Below, one piece after another: positions 49,507 to 57,852 of a stretch of DNA of 64,000 bases. The position numbers and the translations under genes were made by a program. The stretch's first letter is position 1. Each line of letters opens with the position of its first letter. Below the pieces are notes generated by a model, which was not told the DNA's origin, searched no databases, and saw only the letters and a list, made by a program, of their open reading frames with translations. Source of the stretch: Pseudarthrobacter sp. PS3-L1 (lineage in GTDB: Bacteria; Actinomycetota; Actinomycetes; Actinomycetales; Micrococcaceae); the NCBI RefSeq assembly GCF_030063285.1, contig NZ_JASISU010000003.1, forward strand, positions 248,001 through 312,000. Direction: 5' to 3'.

Positions 49507-52500
49507 CTATGCCCTAGCGCGCTGCCGGTGCTTACTGACGACTAGCGTAGAGATTCCCGCCACGAGCAGGAGCAGACCGAGTCCCGCAAAGAGCGCGACA
49601 CTTTCGGCTCCGGTGTTCGCCAACTTGCCGCCGGAGATAACCGTCGACGGCGTTACGCCACTGTTGATTGGCGGCACAGTGAGTGCATTCGCCGCAACAT
49701 TGACCGAGGTGCTGCCGCCAGGATTATTCAGCCCGTTTGCGGCAGTATTGGCAGCCGTATTCACAGAGACATTGGCTGCGACGTTCTCAGCGGTGTTCGC
49801 ACCAGTGTTCTCGGCCGTGTTCACGGAAGCGTTCTCAGCCGTATTGTCACCAACGTTCTCAGCGGTATTAGCAGCCGTGTTCACAGAAGCGTTCTCAGCC
49901 GTATTATCACCAACGTTCTCAGCGGTATTAGCAGCCGTGTTCTCAGCTGTGTTCGCTTCGGTGTTCGTCGGAATTGAGACCACTTCGAAGCCCGTAGCTC
50001 CGTTTCGGCCGGTTTCGTCATCCGTACTGAGCAACGAATAGCTACCGATTTCCAGGCCGTCAGTCGGAACTCGAAGTAGGAAGCGCCCCGATTCGTCCAG
50101 CTCTACGGAGTACGTCTTGATCACGGCCGAGTCGTCGCTGCCACCGAGTGTGGTGAGAACAACAGTCGCGGTTCCGCTAGGCGTAAACCCTCGCCCGCTC
50201 AACAGAGTGCTTCCGCCAACCAACACAGTCTTTGGAGTGACATCAACGCTGACTGACCCGTTGTCCGCCGTGTTATCAGCCGTGTTTACGTCTGTATTGT
50301 CAGCACCATTCACAGCCGTGTTAGCGGCAGTGTTCACGTCCGTGTTGTCAGCACCATTCACAGCCGTATTCACGTCCGTGTTGTCAGCACCATTCACAGC
50401 CGTATTCACGTCCGTGTTGTCAGCACCATTCACAGCAGTGTTCACGTCCGTGTTGTCAGCACCATTCACAGCCGTATTCACGTCCGTGTTGTCCGCACCA
50501 TTCACAGCCGTATTCACGTCCGTGTTGTCCGCACCATTCACAGCCGTGTTATCGGCCGTGTTTACGTCCGTGTTGTCTGCACCATTCACAGCAGTGTTCA
50601 CAGCCGTGTTATCGGCCGTGTTTACGTCCGTGTTGTCTGCACCATTCACAGCAGTGTTCACAGCCGTGTTATCAGCCGTATTCACGTCCGTGTTGTCAGC
50701 ACCATTCACAGCCGTATTCACGTCCGTGTTGTCAGCACCATTCACAGCCGTATTCACGTCCGTGTTGTCAGCACCATTCACAGCCGTATTCACGTCCGTG
50801 TTGTCAGCACCATTCACAGCAGTGTTCACAGCCGTGTTATCGGCAGTGTTCACGTCCGTATTGTCAGCACCATTCACAGCCGTATTCACGTCAGTGTTCA
50901 CGTCCGTGTTGTCTGCACCATTCACAGCCGTGTTATCGGCAGTGTTCACGTCCGTGTTGTCTGCACCATTCACAGCCGTGTTATCGGCAGTGTTCACGTC
51001 CGTGTTGTCAGCACCATTCACAGCAGTGTTCACAGCCGTGTTCACGTCCGTGTTGTCAGCACCATTCACAGCCGTGTTATCAGCAGTGTTTACGTCAGTG
51101 TTGTCCGCACCATTCACAGCCGTATTCACGTCAGTGTTCACGTCCGTGTTGTCAGCACCATTCACAGCAGTGTTCACAGCCGTGTTATCGGCAGTATTCA
51201 CAGCAGTGTTCACGTCCGTGTTGTCAGCACCATTCACAGCCGTGTTATCAGCAGTGTTCACGTCCGTGTTCACGTCCGTGTTATCAGCACCATTCACAGC
51301 CGTGTTCACAGCCGTGTTGTCAGCACCATTCACAGCCGTGTTATCAGCAGTGTTCACGTCCGTGTTCACGTCCGTGTTATCAGCACCATTCACAGCCGTG
51401 TTATCGGCAGTGTTCACAGCCGTGTTATCAGCACCATTCACAGCCGTATTCACGTCCGTGTTCACAGCCGTGTTATCAGCACCATTCACAGCCGTATTCA
51501 CAGCCGTGTTCACGTCCGTGTTCACGTCCGTGTTGTCTGCACCATTCACAGCCGTGTTATCAGCCGTATTCACTGCGGTGTTATCAGCCTGGTTCGGTTC
51601 GATCACGGCTAGGACTGCGGTTGCTTCCAATCCTGCAGCGGTACTTCCGGTGATAGTAAAGTCATCAGCCGGCACCGTCCCGCTGGGAACGGGAAGAGGA
51701 AGCGAGAACGTCCCCTCAGGAGTTGTCGTTACAGTCAAAGCCGCTCCGACACTAGCTCCCGAGCCGTCGGTAAGCTGGACAGTGACAAGGGTAAGGGGTG
51801 GCCACCCAGCGCCATCAACCACTGTGGATTCGCCAGCGACTACACGCCCTGGTGAAGGAACAATACTCGGCGCCAATACCGCCGCACGAACGCTCGATGT
51901 CGCAAGATCCAGTGCAACGGGTCCAGCAAGCTGCGGAAGGACTATCACCGAGAGAGCACTGACGGTTGTTGAACCCTGACCGAAAGCGCCCGGCGACGGT
52001 TGGGTATTAACAACAAGCTGGGCAGCGCTTGACAGCACAGTTGCCAGGCCGGGGGAGAGCGTCGTGACGGCACCTGTCACAAGACCCGTGATGCCGCTGG
52101 TTGCAGCGTTAATGGTGTTGCTGAGGGCAGTTCCGACCAAGGGAACGAGCCCCGAAGCAAGTTGTCCCACAAGAGGGGTGGATATTGCGGTGCTCAAACC
52201 AGGAACATTCACCACGATTGACGGAGCCGGGATACCCGAACCTCCAAGGAAACTTGCCAGAGTACCCGTGAGCGTCGCGTTGCCATTCAGGTCTGGCACG
52301 ATCGGCAAGTCGACGGCCAGGCCAGCGGTGACCGATACCTGCGCTGAGGAAAGGGCGCCAACGACCGCTTGGTTGACTTCGTTTGCGACACCGTTCAAAA
52401 TTTCCGAAACTGCGACAGTGATCCGATCAATATTTGCCGAGGTCAGGACCAACGTGTTTGCGGGCTGGTTATTGAGTCCAAGGGCATCGAGATCGACGCT

Positions 52501-53376
52501 GACCTGCCCTGACTGTAGATCAACTGTGACAAGGCCATCAGGGCTTGTTCGCGTTGAAGAGAGGATGGGATCCGTAACCGCGTCAAGAGCCGACCCAACC
52601 CCCGAAACAGAGACCGCAACGGGACCGACGGCAACATTGGCCAAATTAACAATATTCAGGTCCAGGCTCAGACCGGCACCTGCACTGTTCAGAGAAGTCG
52701 ACAGGCCGTCGACAGCTCCCGCCAGGTCAGTTGTCAGGGCTGCCACCAGGGGGCTTCGCACATCCAGCTGAGCGTCAGCAACGACATAGTCGGTCACAAC
52801 GCTCTGTCCATCTTGATCGGCGCTGGAAGCAAGGGCTCCAACATCCACGCGGAGCTGATCCACGAGGTTCCCTGCCACAACCTGGCCTACGAGCGGTGTC
52901 AGATCAAGGGAGGCTGCATCCCCTGTTGAGGTAGGCGATACGGCAATGGCCCCATCAGCACCGATGGCCCCCGCCGAGGCAGATGACTTGGTGGCAGACG
53001 GAGACGCAGAATAGCTGTTGAGGACCCCAGCTTGGCCGAGAGAAAGCAACCCGCCTGCCCCGCTGACCGGACTGATGAGCGGTACCCGGACACTACCAAG
53101 ATCAACCTGAACAGCTTCAAGCAACTGTGCATTTATCGAAGAACCATTCGGACCGCTATCGCTTGGAAATCCACTTCCCGCAAGACCAACACCCGCCAGC
53201 CCGGTGGTCAGCAATGAACCTGAGAGGACTTCAGCGCGAGCTTCGCTGAGATCCGTGGGAGCGGCAACTGCACCCTGCAGCGGTGCCAGCACGACGCTGG
53301 CCACCACGCCGCCAGCCAGCAACCGCGTCGTATTTCTCTTCCACCGACTCGGTGGACCCCCTGTGAGTAACTTCAA
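49507..53376 (-). CDS. Giant LANTG-anchored surface protein with Asn-tetrapeptide arrays (choice-of-anchor G type)
   Basis: The protein has about 1289 residues. In order: a signal peptide ending near GAVAAPTD; a globular region to about residue 530 that resembles choice-of-anchor G proteins (opening SEARAEVLSG); an Ig-like domain (about 530-594); 111 tetrapeptides Asn-[Thr/Gly]-[Ala/Asp]-[Val/Asp] (595-1038); a second Ig-like domain; 24 looser tetrapeptides rich in NTAE, NTAA, NVGD and NASV; then LANTG (1252-1256), a hydrophobic span and the basic tail KHRQRARA. The last three make a sortase sorting signal of class E type. The TTG at 53376 is chosen because AGGAG lies five bases upstream and a signal peptide follows at once; an ATG at 53415 lacks a ribosome site. 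It is probably displayed on peptidoglycan as a stalk or adhesin. Confidence 0.88.
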   Translation of the reverse strand: MKLLTGGPPSRWKRNTTRLLAGGVVASVVLAPLQGAVAAPTDLSEARAEVLSGSLLTTGLAGVGLAGSGFPSDSGPNGSSINAQLLEAVQVDLGSVRVPLISPVSGAGGLLSLGQAGVLNSYSASPSATKSSASAGAIGADGAIAVSPTSTGDAASLDLTPLVGQVVAGNLVDQLRVDVGALASSADQDGQSVVTDYVVADAQLDVRSPLVAALTTDLAGAVDGLSTSLNSAGAGLSLDLNIVNLANVAVGPVAVSVSGVGSALDAVTDPILSSTRTSPDGLVTVDLQSGQVSVDLDALGLNNQPANTLVLTSANIDRITVAVSEILNGVANEVNQAVVGALSSAQVSVTAGLAVDLPIVPDLNGNATLTGTLASFLGGSGIPAPSIVVNVPGLSTAISTPLVGQLASGLVPLVGTALSNTINAATSGITGLVTGAVTTLSPGLATVLSSAAQLVVNTQPSPGAFGQGSTTVSALSVIVLPQLAGPVALDLATSSVRAAVLAPSIVPSPGRVVAGESTVVDGAGWPPLTLVTVQLTDGSGASVGAALTVTTTPEGTFSLPLPVPSGTVPADDFTITGSTAAGLEATAVLAVIEPNQADNTAVNTADNTAVNGADNTDVNTDVNTAVNTAVNGADNTAVNTDVNTAVNGADNTAVNTADNTAVNGADNTDVNTDVNTADNTAVNGADNTAVNTAVNGADNTDVNTDVNTADNTAVNGADNTDVNTAVNTADNTAVNTAVNGADNTDVNTDVNTAVNGADNTDVNTADNTAVNGADNTDVNTAVNTAVNGADNTDVNTADNTAVNGADNTDVNTADNTAVNGADNTDVNTDVNTAVNGADNTDVNTADNTAVNTAVNGADNTDVNTAVNGADNTDVNTAVNGADNTDVNTAVNGADNTDVNTADNTAVNTAVNGADNTDVNTADNTAVNTAVNGADNTDVNTADNTAVNGADNTDVNTAVNGADNTDVNTAVNGADNTDVNTAVNGADNTDVNTAVNGADNTDVNTAVNGADNTDVNTAANTAVNGADNTDVNTADNTADNGSVSVDVTPKTVLVGGSTLLSGRGFTPSGTATVVLTTLGGSDDSAVIKTYSVELDESGRFLLRVPTDGLEIGSYSLLSTDDETGRNGATGFEVVSIPTNTEANTAENTAANTAENVGDNTAENASVNTAANTAENVGDNTAENASVNTAENTGANTAENVAANVSVNTAANTAANGLNNPGGSTSVNVAANALTVPPINSGVTPSTVISGGKLANTGAESVALFAGLGLLLLVAGISTLVVSKHRQRARA
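49678..49965 (-). repeat. Second tetrapeptide-coding array (24 units of 12 bp, degenerate)
   Basis: The 288 bp encode 24 successive four-residue units, nearly all starting with Asn: NTAE, NTAA, NVGD, NASV and similar. A 48-bp block (NTAA NTAE NVGD NTAE NASV order) recurs. It lies between the second Ig-like domain and the LANTG sorting signal of the surface protein. Confidence 0.85.
50263..51594 (-). repeat. Main tetrapeptide-coding array (111 units of 12 bp)
   Basis: The 1332 bp equal exactly 111 units of 12 bp, with Asn opening each unit in every part I read. Only a few unit types occur: NTAV, NTDV, NGAD and NTAD, with one NQAD at the start and one NTAA near the end. Blocks such as NGAD-NTDV-NTAV recur nearly unchanged at the DNA level, which points to recent expansion by slippage or recombination. 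The count comes from coordinates (residues 608-1051 when numbered from the ATG at 53415). Confidence 0.92.
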
Positions 53377-53437
53377 AACTGCTCCTAAGTAAGGACAAAT
53401 GCCCGCCCGAGACATGGCGTTGCCCGTCGCACACTAC

Positions 53438-53635
53438 TCACGCAGCTCGCGAGTACTCAGTAGCCTCCTCAGTACTATTTAGACACCAGAGAGCCAACCT
53501 GAATAAGCGCTCTGGCTCAGCGGAAATGTCCAAGACGGTAACTTCCTCTGGCCTGATATACGGAACTAAGTCATACGTCCGGAAGTTATTACGTGTAGAT
53601 AGCCAACCCGCTATTTGTTTCAGTAGGTCGGTCAC
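53438..53635 (-). CDS. Possible small hypothetical protein
   Basis: This open frame of 65 residues has a GTG start and only a weak ribosome site. The composition (YIRPEEVTVLDISAEPERLF, then LALWCL) looks protein-like, with both charged and hydrophobic residues in place. I recognise no family. It lies between the giant surface protein and the response regulator, on the same strand as the former. It could be a small gene or a remnant. Confidence 0.3.
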   Translation of the reverse strand: MTDLLKQIAGWLSTRNNFRTYDLVPYIRPEEVTVLDISAEPERLFRLALWCLNSTEEATEYSRAA

Positions 53636-53766
53636 GGGGATTACCCATCTGGAATTCTTCGACGATTTCGTATAAAACTTGAGTGGGATCCGAGGTTGTG
53701 TAGAACACCCTGGGAAAAATTGAAAGTGACGGACAGGTCACTTGCTTTGGGGGGAAGATTTCAATT

Positions 53767-54417
53767 TTGATACAGGAAAAGCTTCGGGTTCATCTGGTGG
53801 ACGACGACTACCTGGTGCGGCTCGGCATGGAACGGCTATTCGAAGGCATAGAGCAGGTAGACCTCGAGTCAGTCAGTTGTACCGGTGATGAAGCGGTCAC
53901 GGAGGCATTGGCCCTGTTGCCCGACATTGTGCTGATGGAAACAAACGTACAAAATATCGACGGACTCCGCGCCGTCAGAGAAATTAGCCACCGCATCCCA
54001 ACAGTAAAGATCGCGATGCTTTCCTCGCACACCTCCTTTGAAATCATGTGCGATGCCTACCATGCGGGTGCCGTTAGCTATTTGTCTAAGCAATCCATTT
54101 CCTCCGACCTTGGCGCGGCACTTCGCATGATCCATCGGGGCGAGAGCATCTTTTCCGCGCCGCAGGACCTACAGAGATTTCCACTCCCAGCTCCGCCCGA
54201 AGCCTCTTTCGAGATCAAGTTAATACAGCGCCTCCCCAGCAGGGACAGGGCCATTCTCAAGGCACTCACGGCCGGCCAAACTAACGCCCAGATTGCCCTG
54301 TCGCTGCATGTCAGCGAAGCTACAGTCAAGGCCCAAATCACAAAAATCATGTCTAAACTCAACGTCAATTGCCGAGTCCAGGTCGCGGTGTTGGCTGCTC
54401 AGGCAGGATTCGTTTAG
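53767..54417 (+). CDS. Orphan LuxR-type response regulator with Glu at the phospho-acceptor site
   Basis: This regulator of 216 residues has a receiver domain and a LuxR helix-turn-helix (LPSRDRAILKALTAG, NAQIALSLHVSEATVKAQI). The acidic pocket LVDDDYLV and the Lys in SYLSKQS are kept. The phospho-acceptor position in DIVLMETNV is Glu58 instead of Asp, so normal phosphorylation is unlikely and the charge may mimic the active state. The TTG start has GGGGGGAAGA upstream. No sensor kinase is adjacent. It is divergent from the giant surface protein gene, about 390 bp away, and may control it. Confidence 0.85.
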   Translation: MIQEKLRVHLVDDDYLVRLGMERLFEGIEQVDLESVSCTGDEAVTEALALLPDIVLMETNVQNIDGLRAVREISHRIPTVKIAMLSSHTSFEIMCDAYHAGAVSYLSKQSISSDLGAALRMIHRGESIFSAPQDLQRFPLPAPPEASFEIKLIQRLPSRDRAILKALTAGQTNAQIALSLHVSEATVKAQITKIMSKLNVNCRVQVAVLAAQAGFV

Positions 54418-54766
54418 CACTTCGAGGGTTGAGTCCAGGCCACATGCCGAGTAACTTCCCCCGGTATGGCGTATGGCCCGGGTAAGCATCCGTCCGTGGA
54501 TTTTCCGCCGGCCAGAAACTACTGCCACGGCTAGACAGAGGCCAATGATTCGACGCGGCAGGGAGTTAAACCGGCCATCCAAAGACCTACATGCGGCGCG
54601 AAGTAGCACACTGATGCCATAAAATAATTATTCCCTAGGATCAATGGTTTTATTACAACGTTGCATACTGCACCGTGATAGCAAAAACAAGCCTTGCAGG
54701 CAGGCCAATCGAGCACTACATTGCTTGGGAAGCGCTTTCCCATTCAACTTTTGAAAGGATTCACTG
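54418..54766. other. Regulatory gap before the rhamnogalacturonan lyase gene
   Basis: These 349 bases hold no supported gene. They contain a LacI-type operator (54726-54742) close to the lyase start and an AT-rich stretch at about 54,615-54,660 that may carry the promoter. The lyase ribosome site TGAAAGGA lies at about 54,752-54,759. Confidence 0.6.
54726..54742. promoter_or_regulatory. LacI-family operator before the rhamnogalacturonan lyase gene
   Basis: TGGGAAGCGCTTTCCCA is a near-perfect palindrome, one base short of the common LacI-family form TGGGAAAGCGCTTTCCCA. It lies 25-41 bp upstream of the ATG, suitable for repression. No LacI gene is in the window, so the regulator must be encoded elsewhere. 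Confidence 0.7.
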
Positions 54767-57346
54767 ATGAATCCGAACACCACTCGCACGCGCTCCATTG
54801 CCGCTGCGGCCGGCGTTGCCCTCGCGGCTGGCCTGCTCGCATCACCGGCAGCCAGTGCAACTGCCCCGCCCTTACCATTTGACACAGGCAAGACCCGCGC
54901 CGCTGAACCTGGGCTCCAACTGGACTACCTGGACCGCGGCCTGGTAGCCGCAGGTACCGGACAGGGAATTTTCCTGAGCTGGCGCATGCTTGGGAACGAG
55001 GCCACCGGGTCCTCCCCTAGCGGCGTGACAGGCAGCAACTTCGCCGTCTACCGTGACGGCGCCAAACTGGCCACAGTCACCGACAGCACCAACTACCAGG
55101 ACCCGAACGGCACCGCCGCCTCCACGTACTCAGTTGCCGCCGTCGTCGACGGTGTCGAGGTGGACCTCAGCGCCGAGGTGACCGCCTGGGAAGGGAACTT
55201 CAACGATATCCCCCTCAAAAAACCGGCCGACGGCGTCACACCGGCAGGTGAGTCTTACACCTACGCAGCAAATGACACCAGCGTGGGGGACGTGGACGGT
55301 GACGGTCAGTACGAATTCGTGGTCAAGTGGGACCCTTCCAATGCCAAAGACGTTTCCCAGGTGGGGTACACCGGTTCTACGTACGTGGACACCTACAAGG
55401 CCGACGGCACGCTGCTGCACAGGATCGATCTGGGCGTAAATATTCGGGCGGGTGCTCACTATACGCAGTTGCTGGTTAGTGACTTTGATGGCGATGGCCG
55501 CGCCGAACTGATGTTCAAGACCGCTCCGGGTACAAAGACGATCACATACACAGCGAATGGCAGCGTGGCCAGTGAGAAGTTCATTTCGCTTGCCAAGGAA
55601 GACCAGCGGGCTGGATTCAGGAATACCGACGATTACCGCCTGAGCGCACCTGAGTACTACCAGCACATGGTGGAAACGTTTATGGCATGGTCCGAACACC
55701 CTGAGGTCAAGGCAGGGAACTGGCCCGCCAGCCTGGAAGAAGCGTTCGGCACGGCGCAGAAGTACCAGTATCCGCTCAGCCGCGAAGACGCCGAAGAAGT
55801 AACAAATTACTTCATGGACGTCTATGCCCCCTCCCGCAGCGCGCGCAACAACCTGCGCGCCTTCGAGGGGTTCATCCTGTCCGGACCCGAATATCTCAGC
55901 GTTTTTGACGGCGCGTCAGGTAATGAACTCAAAACCATTCCATACCCGGAAGGACGGCACGACGACGGCCTGATGTGGGGCGATTACGCCATGGCACGGA
56001 TCGAGCCAGGAAACCGTGTGGACCGCTTCCTCGCGGGAGTTGCCTACCTTGATGGCAAGAAGCCATCGGCCGTCTTCGCCCGGGGCTACTACACGCGAAG
56101 CACCCTGGCCAGCTTCACCTGGGACGGAAAGGACCTGGCCCCAGTATGGAGCGTGGACTCCGGCTGGACACCCATGACCAATCCCTTTAACGATTCTCCG
56201 CACGGGCGTGACGGAACGGATCCGGAGTTCGGCACACTGACCACCCAGGGCTTCCATTCGCTCAGTGCATCTGATGTGGACGGCGATGGCAGGCAGGAAA
56301 TCGTTTACGGCTCGGCAACCATCGACGACGACGGGTCGCTGCTGTACAGCTCTTACGACACCTTGCCCGAAGGGAGCGCCGCCCCCGGGCAGGAAGCGAA
56401 GCTGGGCCACGGAGATGCCATGCACGTGGCGGACATTGACCCTGCACGCGCCGGGAAAGAGATTTTCACCGTCCATGAGGGCGGCACATACGCCCCCTAC
56501 GGCTACGTGATGCGCGATGCCGCAACGGGCGAAATCCTGTTCGGTGCCTACTCTGGGAAAGATACTGGCCGCGGAATGATCGGCGATATTGATCCGGGCG
56601 TCCCCGGCATGGAGAACTGGGCCATTGGTACCCAGGCGGCCGACGGCACCAAACTCTCCAGCACGGGACCGGGCACCAACATGAGCATCCGTTGGGGCGC
56701 AGACCTGACCACCGCGCTGGTCAACGGCGCCGGGGACCAGGAACCCACCATCGATGACTGGAAGCGGGGCCGCCTGCTGACCGCAACCGGTACGCGGACC
56801 AACAATGGCACTAAGGGCACACCCGCCCTGGTAGCGGACATCACCGGCGACTGGCGGGAGGAACTCGTGGTCCGCACAGCAGACAGCTCCGCGCTCCGCG
56901 TGTACCTGAGCACCGAAGTTACCACGCACAAGCTGCCCACCCTGATGCATGACCCGCAGTACAGGGCCGAGGTAGCGCGGCAGAATACTTCCTACAACCA
57001 GCCCGCCTACACTGACTACTACTTGGCCTCGGACATGGACTTCAGCAACTTTCCACGACGGGCGGCGTGGACGCCTGGCTCAGTCACCGCACTGGTGAAA
57101 CTTGTCGATTCCCTCGCCGCCACCGGTGAGGTGGCAGGACCCATAGCAAAGGGGTTGGCCAGCAAGGCCCAACGTGCACAACGGTCCGTCGAAAAGGCAG
57201 ATACGGACAAGGCTGGCAAGGCGGTTGTGGACTTTGCTGACGTCCTGGCAAAGCAAAGGAAATCGGACACCGTGAGCGATTCCGCGAGGGCGAAACTGGA
57301 GTACGCCACACGTTCCCTGCTGCAATCCTTGGGCGGCAGCGTCTAG
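54767..57346 (+). CDS. Secreted rhamnogalacturonan lyase (polysaccharide lyase family 11)
   Basis: This extracellular lyase has 859 residues. A signal peptide (about 1-32, ending SPAASA) is followed by a short Ig-like domain (about 45-140) and a beta-propeller rich in calcium-binding Asp loops: DVDGDGQYEF, DFDGDGRAEL and DVDGDGRQEI. NIRAGAHYTQLL, LMWGDYAMARIEPGNR and LGHGDAMHVADID are typical of PL11. A helical C-terminal extension of about 85 residues rich in Ala, Lys and Asp follows. The enzyme cuts the rhamnose-galacturonate backbone of pectin by beta-elimination. A LacI-type operator lies upstream. No anchor is present, so the product is likely released. Confidence 0.93.
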   Translation: MNPNTTRTRSIAAAAGVALAAGLLASPAASATAPPLPFDTGKTRAAEPGLQLDYLDRGLVAAGTGQGIFLSWRMLGNEATGSSPSGVTGSNFAVYRDGAKLATVTDSTNYQDPNGTAASTYSVAAVVDGVEVDLSAEVTAWEGNFNDIPLKKPADGVTPAGESYTYAANDTSVGDVDGDGQYEFVVKWDPSNAKDVSQVGYTGSTYVDTYKADGTLLHRIDLGVNIRAGAHYTQLLVSDFDGDGRAELMFKTAPGTKTITYTANGSVASEKFISLAKEDQRAGFRNTDDYRLSAPEYYQHMVETFMAWSEHPEVKAGNWPASLEEAFGTAQKYQYPLSREDAEEVTNYFMDVYAPSRSARNNLRAFEGFILSGPEYLSVFDGASGNELKTIPYPEGRHDDGLMWGDYAMARIEPGNRVDRFLAGVAYLDGKKPSAVFARGYYTRSTLASFTWDGKDLAPVWSVDSGWTPMTNPFNDSPHGRDGTDPEFGTLTTQGFHSLSASDVDGDGRQEIVYGSATIDDDGSLLYSSYDTLPEGSAAPGQEAKLGHGDAMHVADIDPARAGKEIFTVHEGGTYAPYGYVMRDAATGEILFGAYSGKDTGRGMIGDIDPGVPGMENWAIGTQAADGTKLSSTGPGTNMSIRWGADLTTALVNGAGDQEPTIDDWKRGRLLTATGTRTNNGTKGTPALVADITGDWREELVVRTADSSALRVYLSTEVTTHKLPTLMHDPQYRAEVARQNTSYNQPAYTDYYLASDMDFSNFPRRAAWTPGSVTALVKLVDSLAATGEVAGPIAKGLASKAQRAQRSVEKADTDKAGKAVVDFADVLAKQRKSDTVSDSARAKLEYATRSLLQSLGGSV

Positions 57347-57388
57347 CACCAAAAACTGGAAACATACTGAGCGTCGGCTGGCGTTTAG

Positions 57389-57408
57389 ATACTAAGCATG
57401 TTTAGTAT
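57389..57408. promoter_or_regulatory. Palindrome upstream of the GlsB/YeaQ-like gene
   Basis: ATACTAA-GCATGT-TTAGTAT is an 18-of-20 palindrome 68 bp upstream of the gene. A further half-site CTTAGTATAGG occurs at about 57449-57459, closer to the start. The pair suggests an operator for a dimeric repressor that I cannot name. Confidence 0.45.
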
Positions 57409-57475
57409 TAGGTCAGAAGGATTTCGAGCGCCCGCACAACGGACGCCTCCTTAGTATAGGAAGAAGAACAACATA

Positions 57476-57742
57476 ATGAGCTTTCTTGGATTTCTGCTTC
57501 TTGGCCTGATCGCCGGTTTCATCGCCAAAGCAATCCTCCCGGGCCGTCAGGGCGGTGGCATCCTGATCACGCTGCTTCTTGGCGTTGTCGGCGCACTGCT
57601 GGGCGGCTGGCTCGGTGGCATGATCTTCGGTGCAAAGGTTGACGAGTTCTTCTCGCTCAGCTCCTGGCTCCTGGCGATCGTCGGTTCGATCATCGTCCTG
57701 CTGGTCTACGGTGCCATCACCAAGCGTGGCTCCAGGGCCTAA
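57476..57742 (+). CDS. GlsB/YeaQ/YmgE-family stress membrane protein
   Basis: This membrane protein of 88 residues has three hydrophobic segments and the family features GFLLLGLIAGFIAKAILPG and GVVGALLGGWLGGMIFG. Members are induced in stationary phase or by stress in many bacteria, with no known activity. AGGAAGAAG lies upstream. A hairpin terminator follows. Confidence 0.92.
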   Translation: MSFLGFLLLGLIAGFIAKAILPGRQGGGILITLLLGVVGALLGGWLGGMIFGAKVDEFFSLSSWLLAIVGSIIVLLVYGAITKRGSRA

Positions 57743-57757
57743 TCGCCAAAGCAGCTA

Positions 57758-57794
57758 AAAGCCAGCCCCGGGAAGTAATCCTGGGGCTGGCTTT
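57758..57794 (+). terminator. Intrinsic terminator after the GlsB/YeaQ-like gene
   Basis: The arms AAAGCCAGCCCC and GGGGCTGGCTTT pair round GGGAAGTAATCCT, then TCGCTTTAA follows. The A and T runs at the ends fit a rho-independent terminator on either strand. It starts 16 bp after the stop. Confidence 0.8.
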
Positions 57795-57852
57795 CGCTTT
57801 AACCACCCACTGACACGTGATACCCAATACCGCACTTCCCAAGGAGAACCCG

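Noticed and set aside
50263..51594. Regular short repeats that could be mistaken for a CRISPR array.
   Set aside because: The repeats are 12-bp tandem coding units with no unique spacers, and there are no cas genes nearby.
50117..51979. A 620-residue open frame on the plus strand across the repeat array, reading VFTAVFTSVLSAPF-like units.
   Set aside because: It is the antisense shadow of the 12-bp repeats: the periodic sequence happens to lack stops in this frame. The minus-strand frame has the signal peptide, domains and sorting signal, so it is the gene.
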